64,000 nt of DNA from Vibrio fluvialis. Its GTDB lineage: Bacteria; Pseudomonadota; Gammaproteobacteria; Enterobacterales; Vibrionaceae. Position numbers and translations under genes: made by a program. Shown here piece after piece: positions 52,935 to 61,655 of this stretch. The number at the start of each line of letters is the position of its first letter. The stretch's first letter is position 1. Below the pieces are notes generated by a model. The model did not search any database, was not told where the DNA came from, and was given only the letters and a program-made list of their open reading frames with translations. The stretch lies in contig NZ_UHIP01000001.1 in assembly GCF_900460245.1 (NCBI RefSeq), positions 868,001-932,000 on the forward strand, written 5' to 3'.

Positions 52935-53663
52935 CTAAGAGGACAAATATTGGTTGAGTTGTTTGAGCGCCTGTTTGTGTAGCTGACAGATGCGAGGCGG
53001 CGTCAGATCGAGCACGAGCGCGATTTCGTGTAAGTTGAGTTCGTGTTGATAGAACAGGGTCAGGAGCAGTTGGTCGCGTTTTGACAGCTGGCCGAGCGCC
53101 TGTTCTAAACTGCGGCGTATGTGTTCCTGCGTCATGCCGTCGTAATGGCCGTCGGCAAATTGCTCGACGCCATTTTCAATCAGCTGATCCAGGCTCTGCA
53201 TTTCCCCGGCGAGTGACGCGTTCAGGCGCGCGTAGTAGTCCTGCTCATCGGTGCCAAGGGCAGCGATGATTTCGTTGTCATTCGGCTGACGGCCCAGTTT
53301 ACGGGTCAGGTCGCGGGTCACGTCGTTGAGCTCGTGCGCTTGCTGACGGGTTTTGCGTGACCGCCAGTCCAGACGGCGCAGTTCATCGAGAATCGCACCG
53401 CGAATACGGCACACCGCAAACGCGGGAAAGTTCGGGTCGTCAATGTTGCCGTAACGGCGCCCGGCTTCCAGCAGGCCAATCAGGCCAATTTGCTGCATAT
53501 CTTCGATGCTGCAATGCGTGGTCGCGTGCACCCGCAATTGGTTAGAAACCCGCTTCACCAGATGTTGATACTGGCTGAGCAGGCGGTTTTCGTCGATCGG
53601 CAGTGTCGGCGAGGCAACCTCGTCCGACACGTCATACCCTTCCTGGTATTGCATATCCAACAT
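52935..53663 (-). CDS. lafS: LafS, sigma-28 factor of the lateral flagellum
   Basis: LafS is the FliA-type sigma factor that transcribes late lateral genes such as lafA. The 242-residue protein shows sigma region 2 (RVSNQLRVHATTHCSIEDMQQIGLIGLLEAGRRYG, then FPAFAVCRIRGAILDELRRLDW). Region 3 follows (LTRKLGRQPNDNEIIAALG), then region 4 (LSKRDQLLLTLFYQHELNLHEIALVLDLTPPRICQLHKQALKQL). FlgM (33237) is the expected anti-sigma factor. It sits between lafF and lafT, 10 bases after lafF. AGGGA precedes the ATG. Confidence 0.95.
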   Translation of the reverse strand: MLDMQYQEGYDVSDEVASPTLPIDENRLLSQYQHLVKRVSNQLRVHATTHCSIEDMQQIGLIGLLEAGRRYGNIDDPNFPAFAVCRIRGAILDELRRLDWRSRKTRQQAHELNDVTRDLTRKLGRQPNDNEIIAALGTDEQDYYARLNASLAGEMQSLDQLIENGVEQFADGHYDGMTQEHIRRSLEQALGQLSKRDQLLLTLFYQHELNLHEIALVLDLTPPRICQLHKQALKQLNQYLSS

Positions 53664-53673
53664 AAGCGCGTCC

Positions 53674-54177
53674 CTACTGCACGACGTATTTGGTCAGCAG
53701 CACATCATCGATGTCGCGCAGAATGTCGGTCTTCTCAAAGGCGTTGAGAATGGTCAGCTTGACCTCGTTTTGCAGGTGCTCAATCGCGCCGTCCTGCTGC
53801 AAATCTTCATAGGTTTTGTCGCTGAACAGTTTGATCAGCGAATTGCGCACCACCGGCATGTAATCACCGATGTTGGCGATGCGTTCCGGATGACGGGTTT
53901 CGACCGCGATTTCCAGCATCAGAAAGTGGTTCTGATTCTTGCCCTTCACGCTCAGCACGACTTTATCCAGCGAATGAAAGCTCGGCGCTTTCGGTGACTG
54001 GTTGGTTTCGCTTAAAAACGCCAGCGGCGAGTTCGCCAGCCAGTCTCCGGACGGTTGCTCTTGCTGCGCGCTCTGCTGCTTGAGATACCAGATGCCGCCA
54101 AACACGGTTCCCGCAGAGACGAGGGCGCTGGTGATGATCATCATGATAAACACGGTAATAAGTTGCTGTTTGGTCAT
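53674..54177 (-). CDS. lafF: LafF, FliL-family basal-body protein
   Basis: LafF is the FliL homologue, an inner-membrane protein that rings the stator and supports torque. The 167-residue protein has one N-terminal membrane helix (LITVFIMMIITSALVSAGTVFGGIWYL) and a periplasmic stomatin-like domain. The FliL pattern is HFLMLEIAVETRHPERIANIGDYMPVVRNSLIKLFSDKTYEDL, ending DVLLTKYVVQ. It lies between lafE and lafS. Confidence 0.93.
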   Translation of the reverse strand: MTKQQLITVFIMMIITSALVSAGTVFGGIWYLKQQSAQQEQPSGDWLANSPLAFLSETNQSPKAPSFHSLDKVVLSVKGKNQNHFLMLEIAVETRHPERIANIGDYMPVVRNSLIKLFSDKTYEDLQQDGAIEHLQNEVKLTILNAFEKTDILRDIDDVLLTKYVVQ

Positions 54178-54200
54178 AACCTTTATTCCTCGTTGAAACC

Positions 54201-55268
54201 TTAGGCGTGAGTGCTGAGCCAGTGCTCAGACAGAGAAGAGGTAAACGGCTCGTCGGCAGAGTCGCGCGCCGCGAAAATGGTGCTGGCAGCGGCGTCATCC
54301 TGAGACGATGATTGGCGCTGGCCGCCCTGATCGGAGCCGACATTGACATCGACGTGCACAAAGTTCTGGCTTTGCAGTTCGGCGCGCAGACGATCAGACA
54401 CCTGCATCAGGGCTTCACGGGTCGCCGCGGCATTGGCGTTGATCTGCACGCTGAGGCGATCGCCTTCCACGCGTACCACCAAATCCAGCTTGCCGAGATC
54501 GGGTGGATCGAGGCGGATCTTGGCTTCCTGCAGATTCTGCTGCGCTTGCAGCGTGACGCGATCGTGCAGTACTTGCAGCATCTGTTCGCCCCATTTGCCC
54601 GCTTGGCTATCAATGCGCACGCTGGCCCATTCCGGCGCATTGACCACCGTGGTCGCGGCGCTCGGCGCGTTAACCTGAGTTTGCGCTTGACCGTTGCTTG
54701 CCGCACCAGATGCCGGGTTGATGACCTGATTGAGCGCCGCGTTTAACGCGCTGTCGAGAGTGACCGCCGCTTTGGTCGCAACGGGCTGGCTCTCGGTGAT
54801 GGACGGCGCAGATTGCGCGTTAAGTAGCCCCGCTGCCGATTGTCCTGTTGCCGATAGCGCCGCAGAGTTTGCGCTTGGGTTCTGCGCCGCGACGGTATTT
54901 GCAGTTTTTACGCCGCTTACGCTGTGGCTCTCGGCGAACCCTTTGACCAACTGAGCCTGCGTTGGGATAGGTTGATTGGCGTTCAGCAGCGCGACCAGCG
55001 CGGTCAGTTCGTCTTGTTCATCTTGGTGTTGAGTCGTCAGCTCCGGCTCTGGCTGCTCGTCGCTGAATGACGGCAATGACCGGGCAGGCTGGCCAAGCGT
55101 AAAGCTGGCCGCTCTGCTGGCATCCGCGTCGCCAAACGAACGCGCCTGATGAATATCCGGCGCCGCATCCGATTTGCCGCTGGCGGACGATGAACCAGCC
55201 TGTGAGGCTTTGCCGGGTGAAGCATAGCTCGCTGCCGAGTAATTAGAGGAAGACGTCATCGCTTGCAT
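54201..55268 (-). CDS. lafE: LafE, FliK-family hook-length control protein
   Basis: LafE is the FliK homologue that measures hook length and switches export specificity through FlhB. The 355-residue protein has a long, disordered Ala/Ser/Gln-rich N-terminal part. The conserved C-terminal FliK domain (LHDRVTLQAQQNLQEAKIRLDPPDLGKLDLVVRVEGDRLSVQINANAAATREALMQ) reaches the end. GAGGG lies 6 bases before the ATG at 55268. It is one base from the end of lafD. Confidence 0.92.
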   Translation of the reverse strand: MQAMTSSSNYSAASYASPGKASQAGSSSASGKSDAAPDIHQARSFGDADASRAASFTLGQPARSLPSFSDEQPEPELTTQHQDEQDELTALVALLNANQPIPTQAQLVKGFAESHSVSGVKTANTVAAQNPSANSAALSATGQSAAGLLNAQSAPSITESQPVATKAAVTLDSALNAALNQVINPASGAASNGQAQTQVNAPSAATTVVNAPEWASVRIDSQAGKWGEQMLQVLHDRVTLQAQQNLQEAKIRLDPPDLGKLDLVVRVEGDRLSVQINANAAATREALMQVSDRLRAELQSQNFVHVDVNVGSDQGGQRQSSSQDDAAASTIFAARDSADEPFTSSLSEHWLSTHA

Positions 55269-55269
55269 G

Positions 55270-55584
55270 TTAACCCTCCATGGTCATGGCGAGCTGATAG
55301 GCAAGGGCGCGCTCTTGCTGCGCGCTGACCTGTGCCATTTCCGATTCCAGCTCAGAGGTCGCGGCTTGCAGCGCTTCCAAAGCAGCCTGATGCGCCGCTT
55401 TTGCTTTGGCGATTTGTGGCGCCAGTTGAGTGTCGCGTAGAAACGGCTTGTGGTATTGCAGCAGTTCACGCAGCTCGCTGTCGTAGCGGGCGAGCGCGCT
55501 CCAGTCCTGTAATTTTGTCGCGATGGTGATCCGCTGAGAAAGATGGCGGAATCGCTCAGGAGAAACCTTATGCGTATTGACCAA
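55270..55584 (-). CDS. lafD: LafD, FliT-like export chaperone
   Basis: This is a 104-residue, all-helical protein in the position of LafD, which is thought to act like FliT as a chaperone of the filament cap. The sequence is charged and coiled-coil-like (FRHLSQRITIATKLQDWSALARYDSELRELLQYHKPFL...ATSELESEMAQVSAQQERALAY). The likely start is a TTG at 55584 inside the last codons of lafC, with GGATG just upstream. No ATG occurs near the N terminus. The assignment rests on gene order and helical character. Confidence 0.82.
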   Translation of the reverse strand: MVNTHKVSPERFRHLSQRITIATKLQDWSALARYDSELRELLQYHKPFLRDTQLAPQIAKAKAAHQAALEALQAATSELESEMAQVSAQQERALAYQLAMTMEG

Positions 55585-55954
55585 AATTCATCCATCCTTC
55601 TTTTATGTTGCCCATGACTGTTTCAACGGTGCTCAGGCGCTCCACATCGTTCTGCACGCTGGCCTGATACAGCTCAACCTGGCAGAAGTCGTACAACTGG
55701 TGCAGGTTGGCTGCCAGCTCGCCACCGCTCTCCATATCGAGCGCGCTGTCGAGGCCGATCAGAATGTTCATGCACTTGTTAATGCCCGCGCCTTTTTCTG
55801 CTAATCGCCCCACGCTGATGTGGCCGCGAATGCGTTCAATCTCGTTCAGCAGGCCGTCAATGAGCATGACCACCAACTGATGAGGGGTCGCGGCGGCGGC
55901 TTGTGCATCTAAATCGACTTGTTGATAAGAGTCGTAGCCCGAGTCCATTAACAT
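55568..55954 (-). CDS. lafC: LafC, FliS-family flagellin chaperone
   Basis: LafC is the FliS homologue that keeps flagellin unfolded before export. The 128-residue protein has the family opening YDSYQQVDLDAQAAAATPHQLVVMLIDGLLNEIERI, and the helix LAANLHQLYDFCQVELYQASVQND. GGAG precedes the ATG. It overlaps the start of lafD by 17 bases and follows lafB by 20 bases. Its client is LafA. Confidence 0.95.
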   Translation of the reverse strand: MLMDSGYDSYQQVDLDAQAAAATPHQLVVMLIDGLLNEIERIRGHISVGRLAEKGAGINKCMNILIGLDSALDMESGGELAANLHQLYDFCQVELYQASVQNDVERLSTVETVMGNIKEGWMNFGQYA

Positions 55955-55974
55955 AAAACTTCTCCTCGCCAGAC

Positions 55975-57312
55975 TTAGCCGAACATCGACATTGTCTGGT
56001 TCATCTTGGTAATTAATTGGTTCATTTGAGTGAACTGTTTCAGGTAGCGGTCATACGCCATGTCGTATTTGCGCTCGAGTGCCGTCTGTTTGTCTTCAAT
56101 GCGACTGATGTTCTGTTGCAGCGCATCTTTACGTGACTTAAACAGGCCGTTAGAAAATTGCAGGTACGGGTCAAGCAGCGAATCCAGGCTGTCGAGCAGA
56201 TTGCCATCGCCGTTGAAGAAAGATTCCAGCGCCGCGGTATTGGTGGTCTGCGCTTCTTCAAACTTGTCGGCGTCGATTTTCATCGTGCCGTCGCGGCTGA
56301 TTTCGATGCCGAGATCGCTCAGGCGCATGCCTTCAAACTCGCCACGGACTAACGTTTTCAGTTGGCTCTCAATTGAGCGAATTGTCGGGTCGCTCGCCAG
56401 CACACCGCGTTGAGAATCTTCGCCGCCAATCGAGGTGTAAGAATCGATGGTTTTCATCAGGCTGTTGTAGGCCTCGATGATCTTATTCATCTGCTCTTTG
56501 GTGCCTTCCTGATCCGCACCGACGGAAAGGCTCAGTGGCGCTTCGCCACTGGTTTGCGCTTTGGTCACGGTCAGGTCGACGCCGTTGATCACGCCTTCAA
56601 AGGTGTTGCTGCTGTTGGTCAGTTGCAGGCCGGTGCCTTGGGCGCCAAGCCAAATCACGGCATCTTGCGGCGCGCTGATCTCGTTGAGGTTGGTAAAGGC
56701 ATCTTCAAACCAGGTCTGACCGGTGCCGGAGACGGAAACGTTGACCGAGTTGGCCACACCGGTTTCGGTACTCGACAGCATGAAATAGGTTTGGCCGTTC
56801 GAGCGCACCAGCGTCGCGTTCACGCCCGGGTTGTTGCTGTCGTTGTTGATGGCCGACACCAGATCCGCCACCGTCGCAATCCCATCACCGTCGCTGTCGA
56901 GGGTCGAGAGATCCAACGTCATGGTGGTGCCATTGATGGTGAAATCCATGGTGCCAGTGGTTGGTACTTGCGTGGTGGAATCCAGGTTAGCGGGCATGCT
57001 GGCCGACACCTGATGCGCGGTCGCAACTTGTTCAACAAACACCTGATAGCTGCCCGCCAGCGCGTTGGCGTCGGCCGTCGCGGAGAAGTAACCTTCTTGC
57101 GATACGGTGGCGCTGTTTTTCACGATGCTGCTGGTGGAACTGTTCATTTCAGTGATCGCCGTGCGGAAAGCGCGCAGTGCGGTTTCCACTTTGCCCAGTG
57201 CGGTCAATTGTGACTGGTACTGGGACGATTGCGTGTTCAAACGCTGCTGAAATGGCTGCACATCGTATGTAGCCAGCTGTGTTGCCATGGTGATTGGATC
57301 TAATGAACTCAT
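55975..57312 (-). CDS. lafB: LafB, FliD-family filament cap (HAP2)
   Basis: LafB caps the growing filament and folds exported flagellin. The 445-residue protein has the FliD N-terminal region (ITMATQLATYDVQPFQQRLNTQSSQYQSQLTALGKVETALRAF). The C-terminal helices follow (QLKTLVRGEFEGMRLSDLGIEISRDGTMKIDADKFEEA...LERKYDMAYDRYLKQFTQMNQLITKMNQTMSMF). It is the first gene of the lafBCDEFSTU operon, behind a near-consensus sigma-54 promoter at 57406. Confidence 0.95.
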   Translation of the reverse strand: MSSLDPITMATQLATYDVQPFQQRLNTQSSQYQSQLTALGKVETALRAFRTAITEMNSSTSSIVKNSATVSQEGYFSATADANALAGSYQVFVEQVATAHQVSASMPANLDSTTQVPTTGTMDFTINGTTMTLDLSTLDSDGDGIATVADLVSAINNDSNNPGVNATLVRSNGQTYFMLSSTETGVANSVNVSVSGTGQTWFEDAFTNLNEISAPQDAVIWLGAQGTGLQLTNSSNTFEGVINGVDLTVTKAQTSGEAPLSLSVGADQEGTKEQMNKIIEAYNSLMKTIDSYTSIGGEDSQRGVLASDPTIRSIESQLKTLVRGEFEGMRLSDLGIEISRDGTMKIDADKFEEAQTTNTAALESFFNGDGNLLDSLDSLLDPYLQFSNGLFKSRKDALQQNISRIEDKQTALERKYDMAYDRYLKQFTQMNQLITKMNQTMSMFG

Positions 57313-57405
57313 TCGGGCGCTCCCTGTTGCTCAGTCTGCTTACCTTTGCGCTCACACCTGACGTAGCGGTAGCGTGATCGGGTTTGATAAACCTGTCGCT
57401 AAGTT

Positions 57406-57421
57406 CGCAAGATGTGTGCCA
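57406..57421 (-). promoter_or_regulatory. Sigma-54 promoter upstream of lafB
   Basis: Read leftward, TGGCACACATCTTGCG fits the sigma-54 consensus TGGCAC-N5-TTGC exactly, with GG and GC 10 bases apart. It would start transcription ~80 bases before lafB. Confidence 0.8.
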
Positions 57422-57599
57422 CTGATTAAATGTATGTAAAACAATATGTTAGTTAATTGATGGGCGAAAAACGGAAGCGGTGTTTCCTCATCGGCAGTTC
57501 CGCTTTTCCTCAGAAATCAATTCCTTGGAAATAAGGGTTTCTCAAAGGGGTAATGCGACCATTTGGGCGAGGAAATTAAGTCAGGGAAGGCAAGAAAAA

Positions 57600-57638
57600 A
57601 GGCGCCGGCTATGTTGTCGGAAGGAAGAGGACAGGCGC
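57600..57638 (-). terminator. Possible second terminator after lafA
   Basis: On the minus strand a GGCGCC is followed ~27 bases later by another GGCGCC and a TTTTTT run. The self-complementary ends could pair. It lies ~15 bases beyond the main lafA terminator; a small RNA 3' end is another possibility. Confidence 0.3.
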
Positions 57639-57653
57639 CACGAAAAAGTAAAC

Positions 57654-57682
57654 GGAAAAAAGCCTCCCGACCAGCGGGAGGC
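57654..57682 (-). terminator. Strong terminator after lafA
   Basis: Read leftward, GCCTCCCG and CGGGAGGC (57682-57675 and 57669-57662) pair perfectly around CTGGT, followed by a T7 run. It is ~35 bases past the lafA stop and separates lafA from lafB. Confidence 0.93.
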
Positions 57683-57716
57683 AAATACAAACGTACAGAT
57701 TGTATGGCGTAAGTGC

Positions 57717-58544
57717 TTAGCGCAGCAGTGAAATTGCCATGCCAGGAATCTGGTTAGTCTGAGACAGTACTGTTGTACCTGCTTGCATCAGCATCTGGTT
57801 CTTCGTCATGTTTGACGATTCAACCGCGAAGTCAGCATCAGTGATACGGCCTTTCGCTGCTGCGGTGTTTTCAGACACGTTAGCCAGGTTGTTGATTGTG
57901 TGGTCCAGACGGTTGATGTTCGCACCCAGTGTTGAACGTACGGTGTTGATGGTGTCAAACAGACCGTCAATCACAGTGATTTCAGCGTTTGATGCCGCGT
58001 TCGTTGTCAGTGCACCTGTTGTGGTGAAGTCAACTGCCGCTAGGTTAGTTGAGATATCCACAGTCAGAGTTTCTGCTGCTGACGCACCGATTTGGAAGTC
58101 CACTGCTGCAGCCAGTTTGCCGCCTTGTAGCAGTTGCTGACCTGCACCGTAAGTGGTTTGCGTCAGGATACGTGTTGCTTCTGCTTCCAGCTCTTGGTAT
58201 TCAGAATCCAGCGCTGCCAGTTCAGTGGTACCGTTGGTGCCGTTCGCGCCTTGAGTGGCAAGGTCTTTCATGCGGTAAGCGATGTTAGTCAGCTCTTCCA
58301 GTGCGCCGTCTGCTGTTTGCAGCATAGAGATAGCGTCCTGAGAGTTACGCATCGCTACTGACATACCGCGAGTTTGTGCTTCCAGTTTGTTCGCGATAGT
58401 CAGACCCGCTGCGTCATCCGCTGCAGAGTTGATGCGAAGGCCAGTGCTCAAACGTTCCATCGCAGTAGTCATCAGGTTGTTTGTGCTGTTCAGAGTGTTT
58501 TGCGTAACTAGCGATGCGTAGTTAGTGTGCATAGATAAAGCCAT
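57717..58544 (-). CDS. lafA: LafA, lateral flagellin
   Basis: LafA is the filament subunit of the lateral flagella. The 275-residue protein has the standard N-terminal D0/D1 region ([67 protein letters not shown] shortened here to its recognisable blocks [17 protein letters not shown] and [14 protein letters not shown]). A short variable middle and the C-terminal D1/D0 helices [20 protein letters not shown] and MAISLLR follow. Only one flagellin gene is present. AAGGAG precedes the ATG, and the codon choice looks like that of a highly expressed gene. It has its own sigma-28-like promoter and strong terminator. Confidence 0.97.
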   Translation of the reverse strand: MALSMHTNYASLVTQNTLNSTNNLMTTAMERLSTGLRINSAADDAAGLTIANKLEAQTRGMSVAMRNSQDAISMLQTADGALEELTNIAYRMKDLATQGANGTNGTTELAALDSEYQELEAEATRILTQTTYGAGQQLLQGGKLAAAVDFQIGASAAETLTVDISTNLAAVDFTTTGALTTNAASNAEITVIDGLFDTINTVRSTLGANINRLDHTINNLANVSENTAAAKGRITDADFAVESSNMTKNQMLMQAGTTVLSQTNQIPGMAISLLR

Positions 58545-58616
58545 CTTAGTCTCCTTGGTTGTCGCTATCTTCAGGCTCTTCGGGATATTCCCTGCTCACT
58601 AACTAGAGGCGGATGG

Positions 58617-58644
58617 TTGCTGGCGAGAATTAATCAGAAATTTA
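58617..58644 (-). promoter_or_regulatory. Candidate sigma-28 promoter for lafA
   Basis: Read leftward, TAAATTTC (58644-58637) and GCCAGCAA (58624-58617) resemble the sigma-28 consensus TAAAGTTT and GCCGATAA with a 12-base gap, one base longer than usual. It lies ~75 bases before the lafA start. LafS is the expected sigma factor. Confidence 0.45.
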
Positions 58645-58729
58645 AAAAAATTGAGAAAAGGGCGAAAAAGGGAGGAATAAGGTGAAGTCTATTCCAGAAA
58701 TCACCCTATTTTGAGGGGCAAGCAAGGCG

Positions 58730-59542
58730 TTACCAGCTGTCGTTATCCGCTTCATCGAAGGTTTTAAAGGACAACGACGTCGGAATATCGCTGAAGTAAC
58801 CGAAGTAATAACTCGCGCCGAGCAGTTTGTACTGGTTCAGTTCGGTCTGGCTGGCGACGCGGCCGGCGACCCATTTAAAGCGGTGCTGACGCAAAAAACG
58901 CACGATAGGCAGAAAGGCACTGCGATCTTCTTTGTTCTCCAGCGACACCGCGAGCTTGAGCATGTCCGGCTTATAGCGCGCAATCTGCTCAAAGTTTTCT
59001 GCCGCGGTGTAGAGTTCAAACCACAGCGCATACGCGTTCTCGCGAACCTGTTCAACCAGTTCATCCAACCCTGGGTGCAGCGGGTTGGCAAAGTTGATCT
59101 GCACCGACGGCACCACGTGGGCAAACGCGGCGCGATGAAACTGCAATATCTGGTCGAGAAACAGCGCGCCCGCTGGCCACAGCAACGCATCGGCACGAAT
59201 CGGCACGACCACGTTGCTGATGAGATCCGGATGAAATGTTTCCATCTGAAAACGCGACTGACGCAGCGCCAGATACAGGCTGTAGAGATCGAGACAGAAC
59301 GCCATCGGCTCTGACAGCTCAAACTGATACACGCTCTGTTCGCCCTGACTGCCAAAACGCAACGTGAGGTGCTGATATTCCACCTCGCCACTTTGCGCCT
59401 CGCGAATCGCCTGACAGGCGTGGCGAATGTCGTTGCGCTGAAATGCGTCAAACACCAGCGCGTCGTCCTCCGTGACGATGTGCTGCTCAATAAGGTCGCG
59501 CAGATAATGGTACAGCGCTTGATGAGATGAGAGATTAGCCAA
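58730..59542 (-). CDS. Degenerate EAL-domain protein next to flhA
   Basis: This is a 270-residue cytoplasmic protein. The second half follows the EAL phosphodiesterase fold in order (VVPIRADALLWPAG, VPSVQINFANP, LWFELYTAAENFEQIARYKPDMLKLAVSLE, FKWVAGRVASQTELNQYKLLGASYYFGYFSDIP). The catalytic residues are lost: no EAL triplet, no DDFG, and AGRVAS replaces AEGVET. It should not hydrolyse c-di-GMP but could bind it or a protein, as YdiV does. The TTG start at 59542 overlaps the flhA stop by eight bases and has AGGA upstream, so it is coupled to the export genes. A role in swarming control is inferred. Confidence 0.75.
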   Translation of the reverse strand: MANLSSHQALYHYLRDLIEQHIVTEDDALVFDAFQRNDIRHACQAIREAQSGEVEYQHLTLRFGSQGEQSVYQFELSEPMAFCLDLYSLYLALRQSRFQMETFHPDLISNVVVPIRADALLWPAGALFLDQILQFHRAAFAHVVPSVQINFANPLHPGLDELVEQVRENAYALWFELYTAAENFEQIARYKPDMLKLAVSLENKEDRSAFLPIVRFLRQHRFKWVAGRVASQTELNQYKLLGASYYFGYFSDIPTSLSFKTFDEADNDSW

Positions 59543-61628
59543 GGTTTCCTACCACGTTGATCTGTTTGTTTTCAGGAATTTCGTTGTACGACAGCACCGC
59601 CAGTCCGTGCGAGAAAGTACGCGCGTAGCGGGCAATCAGCGGTCGCAGTTGCGGCATCACCAACAGAATCGGTGCCATGCCTTGCTGTTTCAACTGCTGC
59701 TTAATCAGCGGCAGGTTTTGCTGGAACTGGCCGAGAATATTCGGTTCGACCGGGAAGCTGTCCAGCATCACGCTGCCGCTCGCCTGCGCCTGATGCAGCG
59801 AGGTCATCAGCATCTGTTCCAGTTCGTCGGACAAGGCATACACCGGAATCTCGTTCTTCTGCCCTGCCAGCAGGTTAATCAGCGTGCGGCGCAAGGCGCA
59901 GCGTACATCGGCGGCAAGCAGAATCGGGTCTTTGGTGTTTTCCGACGATTCAAGCATGGTGTTGGCGATGGTGCGGATGTCTTTCAGCGGCACCTGATCG
60001 AGCAGCAGCTGACGGTACACTTTGAGCTGCTGCGCCGGGCGCAGCGCTGCGGCCAGCGCTTCCGCCAGTTTCGGCGCTTGCGCAGTCAGGCGCTGATTCA
60101 TCGCATCGACATCGTCGTGGTTAAACAGCTCCGCCAGATGCGTTTTCATTACTTTGCTGATGTGGGTCGCCACTACGGTGGCATCATCCACCACCTGATA
60201 ACCCATGTTCAGTGCGCGTGCTTTCTGCGGGTGTTCAATCCACACCGCCGGAAGGTTGTAGGCCGGATCGCTGCCGAGAATGCCGTCGATGTCGCCATAG
60301 GTTTCACCCACGGCGATCGCCATCAGGCGGTCGGGTTCGATAAAGCCCTGTTCGACCAGCTCGCCATTGAGCGAAATGGTGTATTGGTTGGGCTTGAGGC
60401 TCAGGTTGTCACGAATCGCCACTTCCGGCAGCAAAAAGCCAACCTGCTCGGAGAGGTTACGCCGCACACCGCGAATGCGCTGCGTCAGCGGCGCGCCGTG
60501 ATCTTTATTGACCAGATGCACCAGACGATAGCCAAGCGCCAGCGACAAGGTCTGCACGTGGGGAATGTCTTCCCAGCTGAGTGGCGCGTCGCCTTCGTTT
60601 TGCATCGCCTGCGAAATCGCTTCGACTTCATCGAGCGAGGTGTCGACCACCGGGCTTTTGGCCTGCCGCCAACCGGCAAAGGCCAGCGCCGCCGCAAAGG
60701 TGAAAAACGCCAGATGTGGCATGCCCGGCACAATACCCATCACCACCATGATGCCCGCGACGGTAAACAGCGTGGCCGGCGTGGCCAGCAGTTGCTTGTG
60801 CATGGTCTGCGACATGTCGTTGTCGCTGTCGTTAATGCGCGTCACGATAATCGCCGCAGCCGTTGCCAGCAGCAAGGATGGGATCTGCGCGACCAGACCA
60901 TCACCGATGGTCAGCAGTGCGTAGGTTTTAAACGCTTCTGAGGCAGGCAGGCCATGTTCGAATACGCCAATGCTGATCCCGCCGATGATGTTGATGAACA
61001 GAATCATCAAACCGGCGACCGCGTCACCGCGCACAAATTTCGACGCACCGTCCATCGAACCGTGGAAGTCCGCTTCATTGGCGACTTCGCGGCGACGATC
61101 GCGCGCGGTATCTTGGTCAATCAGGCCGGCGTTGAGGTCGGCGTCAATCGCCATCTGCTTGCCCGGCAGGGCATCGAGCGTAAAGCGCGCCGAGACTTCG
61201 GAGATCCGTTCGCCACCTTTGGTGATCACCACGAAGTTGATGATCATCAGGATGATGAACACCACCATACCGACCACGTAGTTGCCGCCGATCACCACTT
61301 CACCGAACGCCTGAATCACTTTACCGGCGGCATCACCGCCGTTGTGACCTTCCAAGAGCACGATACGGGTAGATGCAACGTTGAGCGTCAGACGCAGCAA
61401 CGTTGCGACCAGCAGGATGGTCGGGAAGATGGAGAAATCGAGTGGGCGCTTGGCGGTCGTGCTGACCAGCAGCACCAGAATCGCCAGGACGATGTTAAAG
61501 GTAAACAGCGCGTCCAACAGGAGCGGTGGCAGTGGCAGAATGACCATCGCCAGTACCATCAGCAGCACAATCGGAATACCGAGGTATCCCTTGCCGGAGT
61601 TTTGCCATTGTTTTAACCGGTTGAGCAT
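59535..61628 (-). CDS. flhA: FlhA, flagellar export gate protein (lateral)
   Basis: FlhA is the large export-gate subunit of the flagellar type III secretion system. The 697-residue protein has about eight N-terminal membrane helices and the FHIPEP signature (RISEVSARFTLDALPGKQMAIDADLNAGLID). The large cytoplasmic C-terminal domain binds chaperone-substrate complexes. I chose the ATG at 61628 (MLNRLKQWQNSGKG) with AAGGA 10 bases upstream; the frame is open to a TTG at 61649. It follows flhB by 27 bases. Confidence 0.96.
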   Translation of the reverse strand: MLNRLKQWQNSGKGYLGIPIVLLMVLAMVILPLPPLLLDALFTFNIVLAILVLLVSTTAKRPLDFSIFPTILLVATLLRLTLNVASTRIVLLEGHNGGDAAGKVIQAFGEVVIGGNYVVGMVVFIILMIINFVVITKGGERISEVSARFTLDALPGKQMAIDADLNAGLIDQDTARDRRREVANEADFHGSMDGASKFVRGDAVAGLMILFINIIGGISIGVFEHGLPASEAFKTYALLTIGDGLVAQIPSLLLATAAAIIVTRINDSDNDMSQTMHKQLLATPATLFTVAGIMVVMGIVPGMPHLAFFTFAAALAFAGWRQAKSPVVDTSLDEVEAISQAMQNEGDAPLSWEDIPHVQTLSLALGYRLVHLVNKDHGAPLTQRIRGVRRNLSEQVGFLLPEVAIRDNLSLKPNQYTISLNGELVEQGFIEPDRLMAIAVGETYGDIDGILGSDPAYNLPAVWIEHPQKARALNMGYQVVDDATVVATHISKVMKTHLAELFNHDDVDAMNQRLTAQAPKLAEALAAALRPAQQLKVYRQLLLDQVPLKDIRTIANTMLESSENTKDPILLAADVRCALRRTLINLLAGQKNEIPVYALSDELEQMLMTSLHQAQASGSVMLDSFPVEPNILGQFQQNLPLIKQQLKQQGMAPILLVMPQLRPLIARYARTFSHGLAVLSYNEIPENKQINVVGNLG

Positions 61629-61655
61629 GGTTATCAGTCCTTCATTCAATGCAAA

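Noticed and set aside
58730..59542. LafZ, the transmembrane regulator of some lateral systems
   Set aside because: The protein has no membrane segment and its second half follows an EAL-domain pattern.
59607..60941. 444-codon plus-strand frame opposite flhA
   Set aside because: It is antisense to conserved flhA, rich in Arg, His and Gln as expected of a shadow frame.
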